Positions 49,150 through 56,196 of a stretch of DNA of 64,000 nucleotides are shown here, piece by piece; within the stretch, counting starts at the first letter, position 1, and the number at the start of each line of letters is the position of its first letter. A program made the translations under genes and the position numbers. The DNA lies in the NCBI GenBank assembly GCA_964511435.1, contig CAZEFH010000001.1, forward strand, positions 1 to 64,000, given 5' to 3'. The notes under the pieces were generated by a model. That model was given only the letters and a program-made list of their open reading frames with translations. It ran no database searches and was not told the origin of the DNA. This stretch comes from JBGSPL01 sp964511435. GTDB taxonomy: Bacteria > Patescibacteriota > CPR2 > UBA1875 > CAIMLA01.

Positions 49150-51540
49150 TTACCCTTTATCACCGAGGCGGGCCTCGAGCTCTTTAATCTCATCTTTCAT
49201 TTTCACAACTTCATTCAGAAGAATCTTTTCCTCAACTGCTGCTACAAGGTGGCGGGTGCTGTCTATCATGTCGGGGTTAACAGAGATAGAAGTAGCGCCA
49301 TACTCTACCATCTTCTGCGCCACCTCAGGATAAACACTCGGAGCCTGACCACAGATAGAACAAGTAACGCCATATTTAGCACAGGTTTCTACGGTCCGCT
49401 GAATCATCCACTGAACAGCCGGGTAGCGTTCATCAAATTCTTCCGCTACGACGCTCGAGTCACGATCTAGACCGAGGGTTAGCTGCGTCAAATCATTTGA
49501 ACCAATTGAAACCCCATCGATGCCCATCTCACAATATTTGTCTATTTCAATGACGGCGCTTGGCACCTCAACCATAATCCAGAGCTTGAAGTCAGGATCT
49601 GTCTGTTTATTAAGACCATTTGCTTCAACAATTTCCTTCACTTTCGCAAATTCATCAGTCCGACGAACAAATGGAATCATCAAGTGGAGATTGTTGTAGT
49701 TTTTACGCACTCGCTTGATGGCTTCTAGCTCAAGCGCAAATTCTTCTGGGTCCTTGAGATAACGAAAACAACCACGGTAGCCAATCATCGGATTCTCTTC
49801 CTGTGGTTCAAACTCTTCTCCGCCCTTTAGACCACGATACTCATTCGTCTTAAAGTCAGTCGCTCGATAGACCACATTACGCGGGTGAAATGCCTTGGCA
49901 AATGCCTCCATTCCTTCTGCCAACTTCGTAACATACTCTTCTTGACGCCCCTCTTTGATCATCGCTTTTGGATGCTCACCAATCGATTCCATGATGATAA
50001 ATTCGGCACGCAAAAGTCCAACACCATCAACGTTCATCGCCGCCACTTTTTCGGCTAATGAAGGCTCTGCAAGATTAACATATATCTTAGTTGCAGTAAC
50101 TGGCGCTGCAGCCTGAACGGTAGCCGTGCCCGCTGGCACCGCTTCGACCTTTGGTGCCTCCACTTTACCGTCATAAACATTACCACCCTTACCATCAACT
50201 GTAACAATCTGACCATCTTTCAGTGTCGTTGTAGCAGTACCAGTGCCAACTACGCATGGGATTCCCAGCTCACGAGAAACAATCGCGGCATGGCAGGTAC
50301 GTCCACCAGCATCTGTAATAATACCCGCCGCCCGCTTCATGGCAGGCACAAAGTCCGGTGTCGTCATCTCAGTTACTAGGACATCACCTTCTTTAATCTT
50401 GTCGATTTCTGATGGGCTATGAATGATTTTCACTGGACCCGAAGCCATACCTACACTGGCAGCTTGCCCCTTGATTATTACTGCATGACTACCATTATCC
50501 GCTCCTGAGTTTTCTTCGGTCACTGATTCCTCCTTTTTATCTCCTAGTGTCGTCACTGGTCTAGATTGCACCATATATATCTTGCCACCCTCAAGTGCCC
50601 ACTCGGTATCCTCTGGCTGACCATAATGTTTCTCAATTGCGAGAGCGAGATCAGTGAGTTGCATAATCTGTTCATCAGTTATCTTTTGAGCTTCCTGCTT
50701 CTCGGCAGATACGGGGATACTCTCTTTTTTGAGAACCGAAAGATCCCCTGTATCGCCCGATCCAGATTCACGAGTGAGCATCCATTCCTGTTTGAAGATT
50801 TCTTTCGAGGTGATTTTTTTGGTTTTCTTATCAACGAGGTATCGATCTGGAGTCACCGCACCCAGCACCACTACTTCCCCTAGGCCATAGGCAGCTTCAA
50901 TTGAAATATGATCCAGGTCATTGTTTGAAGGATCAATTGTAAACATCACTCCGGCAGCTTCTGAATTGACCATTTTTTGAATCGGTACGGCAATACCAAC
51001 ATCGAGTTGCCCAAATCCCTGCTCGTCACGGTAATAAATTGCCCGAGCCTCAAAAAGTGAAGCCCAACATTTCAAAACTGCTTCCAGCACTGCTGCATCA
51101 CCAAGCACGTTAAGGTAAGTTGCCTGCTGACCCGCAAACGACGCCCCAGCCAGATCCTCTGCGGTTGCTGATGAGCGAACCGCCACATACAATTCACTGA
51201 TTGGTGTACCACTAGTTTCGGCCAGCTTGTGATAATTATCGAGAATCTCGGTTTTTAGCTCTTCTGGCAAAGGAGTTTCAAGAATCAACTGCTTACACTT
51301 TTCGGCTCTCTCTTGCAAATCTTTCGAGTTTTCCTTATCAAAACCTTCTATGACCGAACTAATTTTTTGTTCAAGGCCAGTAGCCTTCACGTATGCAAAA
51401 TAAGCATCGGCAGTAATAATGTAACCTGGCGGTACTGGGAGCCCAGCACGAGTCAATTCTCCGAGATTAGCGCCCTTACCTCCGACTATTGCGCCATCAT
51501 CCTTACCTACTTCACTAAACCATACAACATCTTTTGCCAT
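49150..51540 (-). CDS. ppsA: Phosphoenolpyruvate synthase (pyruvate, water dikinase)
   Basis: A 796-residue enzyme with an N-terminal ATP-grasp domain (VGGKGANLGELTRAGLPVPPG split over residues 21-41, RSSATAEDLAGASFAGQQ), the swivelling phospho-His domain (GGRTCHAAIVSRELG) and a C-terminal PEP/pyruvate barrel ending in SICGQAPSV. It interconverts pyruvate/ATP and PEP/AMP/Pi. Placed within a run of glycolytic genes and with no pyruvate kinase in the window, it could act in either direction. Confidence 0.95.
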   Translation of the reverse strand: MAKDVVWFSEVGKDDGAIVGGKGANLGELTRAGLPVPPGYIITADAYFAYVKATGLEQKISSVIEGFDKENSKDLQERAEKCKQLILETPLPEELKTEILDNYHKLAETSGTPISELYVAVRSSATAEDLAGASFAGQQATYLNVLGDAAVLEAVLKCWASLFEARAIYYRDEQGFGQLDVGIAVPIQKMVNSEAAGVMFTIDPSNNDLDHISIEAAYGLGEVVVLGAVTPDRYLVDKKTKKITSKEIFKQEWMLTRESGSGDTGDLSVLKKESIPVSAEKQEAQKITDEQIMQLTDLALAIEKHYGQPEDTEWALEGGKIYMVQSRPVTTLGDKKEESVTEENSGADNGSHAVIIKGQAASVGMASGPVKIIHSPSEIDKIKEGDVLVTEMTTPDFVPAMKRAAGIITDAGGRTCHAAIVSRELGIPCVVGTGTATTTLKDGQIVTVDGKGGNVYDGKVEAPKVEAVPAGTATVQAAAPVTATKIYVNLAEPSLAEKVAAMNVDGVGLLRAEFIIMESIGEHPKAMIKEGRQEEYVTKLAEGMEAFAKAFHPRNVVYRATDFKTNEYRGLKGGEEFEPQEENPMIGYRGCFRYLKDPEEFALELEAIKRVRKNYNNLHLMIPFVRRTDEFAKVKEIVEANGLNKQTDPDFKLWIMVEVPSAVIEIDKYCEMGIDGVSIGSNDLTQLTLGLDRDSSVVAEEFDERYPAVQWMIQRTVETCAKYGVTCSICGQAPSVYPEVAQKMVEYGATSISVNPDMIDSTRHLVAAVEEKILLNEVVKMKDEIKELEARLGDKG

Positions 51541-51557
51541 AACCCCTCCTATACTCT

Positions 51558-52412
51558 TTAGGCCTTACCGGCGCTTCCAAACATCACTATTTTCTTTTTC
51601 ACTACTTCCTTAATCGCCTCGATTTCTTCTGGTAAATATTTATAAGGAACAATTTCATCCGGATTTTCATTTAGTTCTTCTCGCAAAGTATCGGTGTAGG
51701 CTACTCTAAGCTCGGTATTCACATTTACTTTGGCAATTCCTAGGGAAATTGCTCGCCTCACCTGGTCTTCAGGAATTCCAGAACCTCCATGGAGCGAAAG
51801 TGGAATCCCAATCTTCCCAAGCTCCTCTAGTCTCTCAAAGTCCAGCTTCGGTTCATTCTCATATATCCCATGAATATTCCCAATCGATGACGCTAAGACG
51901 TCGATTCCAGTCGCCTGTACAAAAGCCTTAGCCTGTTCAGGATCAGTATATGTACTCTTTTCCATCTTCGCTGATTCATCGTGAACTTCACTGGCACCAC
52001 CAACATGACCCAGCTCACCCTCAACCGTAATCCCTTGAGAATGGGCGTAATCTGTAGATTCTTTTGTTAGCTTTAGATTTGATTCATAAGAAAGAGCAGA
52101 AGCATCGATATGTACAGAAGTATAGCCAGCAGTGATGGCCTCCTTAATCTGCTCGAGGCTTTGACCATGGTCAAGATGTATCGCAACTGGTACAGTCGAA
52201 CCCTCAGCAATATTTGTTACGATATCTACCACGTTAGTGGCTCCCATATAATTCATCTCACCTGGACTAGTTTCTATCACTACTGGAGCCTCTAGCTCTT
52301 CTGCGGCTGCTATTATCGCTTTTATGGCCTCCAGCGTAGAGACATTGAAAGCACCGATAGCGTAGCCGCCTGCAAGGGCTTTCTGATAAAGTTCTTTACT
52401 TTTTACGATCAT
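51558..52412 (-). CDS. fba: Class II fructose-bisphosphate aldolase
   Basis: A 284-residue zinc-dependent aldolase: GAFNVSTLEAIKAI, VAIHLDHGQSLEQIKEAI (zinc His and catalytic Asp), VEGELGHVGG, and SLHGGSGIPEDQVRRAI. Joins or splits fructose 1,6-bisphosphate and the triose phosphates. It overlaps the small membrane-protein gene by 17 bases. Confidence 0.95.
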   Translation of the reverse strand: MIVKSKELYQKALAGGYAIGAFNVSTLEAIKAIIAAAEELEAPVVIETSPGEMNYMGATNVVDIVTNIAEGSTVPVAIHLDHGQSLEQIKEAITAGYTSVHIDASALSYESNLKLTKESTDYAHSQGITVEGELGHVGGASEVHDESAKMEKSTYTDPEQAKAFVQATGIDVLASSIGNIHGIYENEPKLDFERLEELGKIGIPLSLHGGSGIPEDQVRRAISLGIAKVNVNTELRVAYTDTLREELNENPDEIVPYKYLPEEIEAIKEVVKKKIVMFGSAGKA

Positions 52413-52590
52413 TTTTCTTGTCCTTTTCTACTATTTTCCCTACGGTCTTCGGCCAAACATATCCAAACAGTTTCGCAAGCCCCCAGCCCATAAAAGCGAC
52501 TATTCCAACCAGAAGCGCTACGAGGCCACCACCGAAAATCCAGTCGATAGCTCCCGTGTTGGGCTGAGTATATCCGGGCACGATTGACAT
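52396..52590 (-). CDS. Small single-pass membrane protein in the glycolytic operon
   Basis: A 64-residue protein with one hydrophobic segment (about 20-42, FGGGLVALLVGIVAFMGWGL) and a very basic tail (KIVEKDKKNDRKK). No family recognised. It starts at the base where tpiA ends and overlaps fba, so it is certainly co-translated with enzymes it does not resemble. Confidence 0.65.
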   Translation of the reverse strand: MSIVPGYTQPNTGAIDWIFGGGLVALLVGIVAFMGWGLAKLFGYVWPKTVGKIVEKDKKNDRKK

Positions 52591-53396
52591 TATTTATTCT
52601 TCCCTTTAACAGGTTTTTTGGCAGATTTTGTAGGCACATTTTTCTTGTCAAACGCCTTCACGATAGTGCTAAATTTCTTGTGGTCTAGACTTGCGCCCCC
52701 GACCAGAACCCCATCTAGCTCTTTTGCTGCGGCAATCTTCTCGGCATTTCCTTCATTAACACTGCCACCATAAAGAATCCTGACTCCACTAGCGGCCCTT
52801 TCACCATAGAGTGCTTTCACAAGCCCTCGGAAGTCTTTCGCCATTTTTTCGATATCACCATTCTCACATGTCATGCCAGTACCAATAGCCCAAACTGGCT
52901 CATATGCAACGACAGATTCAGCGATTTCTTCGGCGGTAAGACCAGAAAGCGCTGTTTCCAGCTGAGAAAGAACTACTACTTTCGATAAACCATCACCCTT
53001 CTCGTGGTATGTTTCACCGACACAAATGATAGGACGAATATTACTAGCCACTGCGGCGGCGGCTTTTTTCGCTATCTGCTTATCGGTTTCACCAAAGAGC
53101 GCCCTGCGTTCAGAGTGACCAACTATGACATACTTCACAAAATTGGCTAGTTGTAAGGCAGAAATCTCGCCGGTGTATGGACCCATTCCTTCATGATGAA
53201 GGTTCTGCGCCCCGATAGAAATGTCCCCAGATGCAAGCTCCTTTGAGGCTGCATATATATCAAGGTATGATGGACAAACAACCACCTCAGCATTTTTCAC
53301 CTTTGATAGTTCCTTTTTGAGTTTCTCAATAAGGACCGTACTCTCAGGAACCGTAAGATTCATTTTCCAATTTCCAACAACGAGTTTCTTGTTCAT
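52590..53396 (-). CDS. tpiA: Triosephosphate isomerase
   Basis: A 268-residue TIM barrel. The N-terminus VVGNWKMNLT has the substrate Lys, VGHSERR the catalytic His, and AYEPVWAIGTG the catalytic Glu; the phosphate loop is RILYGGSVN. A lysine-rich tail (KKNVPTKSAKKPVKGKNK) extends beyond the usual end. A hairpin lies between an upstream GGAGGG and the ATG. Confidence 0.96.
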   Translation of the reverse strand: MNKKLVVGNWKMNLTVPESTVLIEKLKKELSKVKNAEVVVCPSYLDIYAASKELASGDISIGAQNLHHEGMGPYTGEISALQLANFVKYVIVGHSERRALFGETDKQIAKKAAAAVASNIRPIICVGETYHEKGDGLSKVVVLSQLETALSGLTAEEIAESVVAYEPVWAIGTGMTCENGDIEKMAKDFRGLVKALYGERAASGVRILYGGSVNEGNAEKIAAAKELDGVLVGGASLDHKKFSTIVKAFDKKNVPTKSAKKPVKGKNK

Positions 53397-53404
53397 TGTT
53401 TTTA

Positions 53405-53420
53405 TCCGACAGCTATCGGA
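53405..53420 (-). promoter_or_regulatory. Hairpin between pgk and tpiA, spacing the ribosome site from the start codon
   Basis: On the minus strand TCCGATAGCTGTCGGA is a near-perfect palindrome, preceded at once by AGGAGGG and followed by TAAAAACA and the tpiA ATG. Folding would bring the Shine-Dalgarno from about 25 bases away to a workable distance. It could instead be a mobile palindromic repeat. Confidence 0.45.
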
Positions 53421-53425
53421 CCCTC

Positions 53426-54595
53426 CTACTCTAATATTGCCACACCCGGCAACGCTTTACCCTCTAGAAATTCCATACTAGCCCCGCCAGCCATGGAAAC
53501 AAAACTAAATTTATCTTTTATCTCTTCTTCCAGCACTGCGATTGTGTCACCGCCTCCAATTACGCTAAAGGCACCCGAGCGTGCAATTGCTTTTCCGACT
53601 GCCACTGTTGCCTTGGCAAAGTTAGGATACTCTGCAATCCCCAGTGGACCATTCCAGAAAACCGTTTTTGCAGAGGCAATTTCCCGCTCGAACTCTGCCA
53701 CCGTTTCGGCTCCCAAATCAACGATGATGTCTAGCTCACCTACTTCAGATACGGGCGTAGTGATACCGCGGGCATTCTCCGAAACATTCTTCGTTACAAC
53801 CACATCTTTGGGTAGAACAACTTTTACTCCTTTTACCCTAGCATCAAGGATAATTTCTAGCGATTTTTTGACATATTCTTCCTCATAAAGTGAGCAACCG
53901 ACCTCGACACGCTGTGAACAAAGAAAAGTATTGGCCATCCCACCACCGATGAGCATCGTGTCTACTTTATCAAGCAGGTTATCAAGAATCCCAAGTTTAT
54001 CAGAAACTTTTGCTCCTCCAGAAATAAAGACAAACGGCTTTTCTGCACCACTAAGTATCTTCGAGAGATTGTCTACCTCTTTCTGAAGTTGAAATCCAGC
54101 GTATGCTGGAAGCCATTTTGCCACACCTACAACTGAAGAATGCGCCCGGTGCGAGTCAGGAAAAGCATCATTAACATAGAAGTTACAGCCCCTTGCTAGT
54201 TGTTGAGCAAAGAAAGGTTCGTTTGCTTCTTCTTCGGGATGAAATCTTACATTCTCAAGAAGGATAACATCGCCACTTTTTGCTTCTGCAACAGCTTTAT
54301 CTCTCTTGTCTCCGACACAGTCATCAACAAAATGAACACTTTTATTGATCAGCTTCTCCAATTCTTTTACAACTGGTTTAAGTGATAATTCAGGGTCTAC
54401 TTTGCCATCCGGTCTCCCCAAATGAGCCGCCAAAATAACTACGGCGCCATGTTCAAGAAGAAAGTTAATTGTTTCAAGTGAAGATACAATACGTTCGTTA
54501 TCCGTAACCTTTCCTTCTGCCATAGGAACGTTGTAGGTCACCCTAACGTAGACTTTCTTACCCTCTAGATTGTCGAGATCCTGGATTCTTTTCAT
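53426..54595 (-). CDS. pgk: Phosphoglycerate kinase
   Basis: A 389-residue two-domain kinase: VRVTYNVPMAEGKVTDNERI (substrate Arg/Asn region), AAHLGRPDG, LLENVRFHPEE, FVNDAFPDSHR-type VNDAFPDSHRAHSS, FISGGAKVSDK, and the ATP-site FWNGPLGIAEYPNF with final GGGDT. Produces ATP from 1,3-bisphosphoglycerate. It follows gap by one base. Confidence 0.96.
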   Translation of the reverse strand: MKRIQDLDNLEGKKVYVRVTYNVPMAEGKVTDNERIVSSLETINFLLEHGAVVILAAHLGRPDGKVDPELSLKPVVKELEKLINKSVHFVDDCVGDKRDKAVAEAKSGDVILLENVRFHPEEEANEPFFAQQLARGCNFYVNDAFPDSHRAHSSVVGVAKWLPAYAGFQLQKEVDNLSKILSGAEKPFVFISGGAKVSDKLGILDNLLDKVDTMLIGGGMANTFLCSQRVEVGCSLYEEEYVKKSLEIILDARVKGVKVVLPKDVVVTKNVSENARGITTPVSEVGELDIIVDLGAETVAEFEREIASAKTVFWNGPLGIAEYPNFAKATVAVGKAIARSGAFSVIGGGDTIAVLEEEIKDKFSFVSMAGGASMEFLEGKALPGVAILE

Positions 54596-54596
54596 C

Positions 54597-55592
54597 TTAT
54601 TTTCCTATATAAACACACATTTCGGCCAAACGACAGCTATAGCCCCATTCGTTGTCATACCAACCAATAATTTTAAAGAAGTTACCGCCAATGTTCTTGG
54701 TAAGTAGTGAATCATAGATTGCTGAATAGTGATTACCCTTATAATCCATCGATACCAGTGGCTCGGTGGCGCAGTAAAGATAGCCCTTCATGCGACCCTT
54801 GGCAGCTTCCTGCATCTTGGCCGTAATCTGCTCCACCGTCGTCTCTTTCTCTAGCTCCACTGTCAGGTCTGTTACAGAGACAGTAGGCGTAGGGACACGT
54901 AGAGCAATACCATCTAGCTTGCCATCAACCTCAGGAATCACCTCCTTAAGCGCCTTTGCGGCACCTGTACTAGTAGGGATGATATTGATGGCAGCAGCCC
55001 TGGCGCGACGCAGATCCTCGTGTGGAAGATCAAGAATGCGTTGATCGTTAGTATATGAGTGCACTGTGGTCATAAGACCGGCCTTCAGGCCAAAGTTATC
55101 AACAAGAACCTTCACTATTGGCGCGAGGCCATTAGTAGTACAGGAGGCATTAGAAACAATATTGTGTTTCTTTTTGTCATACTTTTCTTCGTTCACTCCG
55201 AGCACTAGGGTCACGTCAACGTTCTTGGCAGGTGCAGAGATCAGCACCTTCTTTGCTCCAGCCTTCAGGTGCGCCTTCGCCTTTTCCCCGTCTGTGTAAA
55301 ACCCTGTGCATTCGAGCACTACATCTACCTTTAGACCCTTCCATGGCAAAAGCGCGGCATCTTTTTCTGAATATACTTTCACCCGCTTATGATTAACGAA
55401 TATCGAACGATCAGCTGGTTCAATACTGGCATTCCAAACCCCGTAGTTACTATCGTATTTAAGTAAGTGCGCTAGGGTCGGAACATCCGTAAGATCATTG
55501 ATTGCCACTATTTCAACGTGCGGATATTTTTCAGTTAAGATCTTGAATACTTGGCGGCCGATACGGCCGAAGCCGTTGATTGCTACTTTCAT
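54597..55592 (-). CDS. gap: Glyceraldehyde-3-phosphate dehydrogenase
   Basis: A 331-residue enzyme with the NAD-binding INGFGRIGRQVFKIL, INDLTDVPTLAHLLKYDS (Asp after the second strand, favouring NAD), the active-site SNASCTTNGLAPIV (catalytic Cys) and TVHSYTNDQRILD. Type I phosphorylating form. It is one base from pgk and directly follows the PGPGW gene. Confidence 0.96.
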   Translation of the reverse strand: MKVAINGFGRIGRQVFKILTEKYPHVEIVAINDLTDVPTLAHLLKYDSNYGVWNASIEPADRSIFVNHKRVKVYSEKDAALLPWKGLKVDVVLECTGFYTDGEKAKAHLKAGAKKVLISAPAKNVDVTLVLGVNEEKYDKKKHNIVSNASCTTNGLAPIVKVLVDNFGLKAGLMTTVHSYTNDQRILDLPHEDLRRARAAAINIIPTSTGAAKALKEVIPEVDGKLDGIALRVPTPTVSVTDLTVELEKETTVEQITAKMQEAAKGRMKGYLYCATEPLVSMDYKGNHYSAIYDSLLTKNIGGNFFKIIGWYDNEWGYSCRLAEMCVYIGK

Positions 55593-55593
55593 G

Positions 55594-55827
55594 CTATTTC
55601 CCTCTCCTTTTAGCCTTCGCTAGCTCTTCTTTTGCATATTCCTTAAGTCTATCTATAAACACAATCTTGATACCCAGGAGCTCTAGACCTACAAACACTA
55701 GTAGCCACCCCGGTAGTATTGGTAAGGCTATACCCGCAATCCCAATCACGAGTGCCAATATACCAAGAATAAGCTTAAACAGGTCGAAAATACTCTCGTG
55801 TTTCCGACTAACCTTAAACTCCTTCAT
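55594..55827 (-). CDS. PGPGW-family small membrane protein
   Basis: A 77-residue protein: a charged start, two membrane segments (about 17-33 and 34-54) joined at IALPILPGWLLVFVG, which carries the LPGW core of the PGPGW family, and a basic tail. Function unknown. It leads the glycolytic operon, one base before gap, and its ATG is six bases after a TACAAT box. Confidence 0.75.
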   Translation of the reverse strand: MKEFKVSRKHESIFDLFKLILGILALVIGIAGIALPILPGWLLVFVGLELLGIKIVFIDRLKEYAKEELAKAKRRGK

Positions 55828-55833
55828 AAATAC

Positions 55834-55839
55834 ATTGTA
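55834..55839 (-). promoter_or_regulatory. -10 box of the gap-pgk-tpiA-fba-ppsA-eno operon, predicted leaderless
   Basis: TTGATACAATGTA on the minus strand, then in total six bases to the ATG at 55827. The ten-base core TTGATACAAT is identical to that of the HAD gene at 7240. Confidence 0.65.
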
Positions 55840-55871
55840 TCAAGAAAGACAAAGGAACAATAGCAATAAAG

Positions 55872-55901
55872 CAAAAATCCCACCGTGAATGGTGAGATTT
55901 T
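55872..55901 (-). terminator. Terminator downstream of the displaced tRNA-Glu 3' end
   Basis: AAAATCTCACC pairs with GGTGGGATTTT (one G-U) around a six-base loop, with TTTTT following on the minus strand. It starts a few bases after the displaced CCA and looks like the original tRNA-Glu terminator. Confidence 0.8.
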
Positions 55902-55904
55902 AGC

Positions 55905-55926
55905 TGGCAGTCCCAAGGGGAATCGA
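55905..55926 (-). repeat. Displaced copy of the tRNA-Glu 3' end (att-like direct repeat)
   Basis: Twenty-two bases here are identical to 56091-56112, the last 22 bases of tRNA-Glu including the T-arm 3' strand, discriminator and CCA; sequence diverges at once beyond. The pair is a direct repeat 186 bases apart, as left by tRNA-targeting integrative elements. The 164 bases between hold no gene, only a GTCATTC-type repeat (55958-55986) and small hairpins. Confidence 0.65.
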
Positions 55927-56053
55927 GGCACAGCCTCTTCTCACCACTATCACCGTCGTCATTCCCAACTATATTTAGGATCTAGCTCTCTCGTTTTAAT
56001 CTGTAAACTGAATACTTACGTTTATCATTCAGGGGTTTTCATCCCCTTCAACT

Positions 56054-56090
56054 AAAAAGTAGATAACAACCGAAGTTATTACCTACTTTT
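56054..56090 (-). terminator. Terminator directly after tRNA-Glu
   Basis: A stem of about 17 bases (AAAAAGTAGGTAATAAC against GTTGTTATCTACTTTTT, two G-U pairs) with a TTCG tetraloop and a final T run. It begins at the last base of the encoded CCA. Confidence 0.88.
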
Positions 56091-56165
56091 TGGCAGTCCC
56101 AAGGGGAATCGAACCCCTGTTACCAGGATGAAAACCTGGCGTCCTAACCTCTAGACGATAGGACC
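56091..56165 (-). tRNA. tRNA-Glu (anticodon TTC)
   Basis: On the minus strand: acceptor GGTCCTA/TGGGACT (with G-U at both 1-72 and 6-67), D arm CGTCTAGAGGTTAGGACG region, anticodon stem CCAGG/CCTGG with loop TTTTCAT (anticodon TTC), T arm AGGGG-TTCGATT-CCCCT, discriminator G and encoded CCA. Confidence 0.97.
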
Positions 56166-56196
56166 ACGTCAGAATTTGCTACAAGATTATAGCAGA

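Noticed and set aside
55927..56053. Possible riboswitch, tmRNA end or other RNA gene between the tRNA-Glu repeats
   Set aside because: The 3' end looks tRNA-like only because it copies 22 bases of tRNA-Glu; I found no tmRNA tag frame, no known riboswitch core and no matching acceptor stem. The att-scar reading explains it better.
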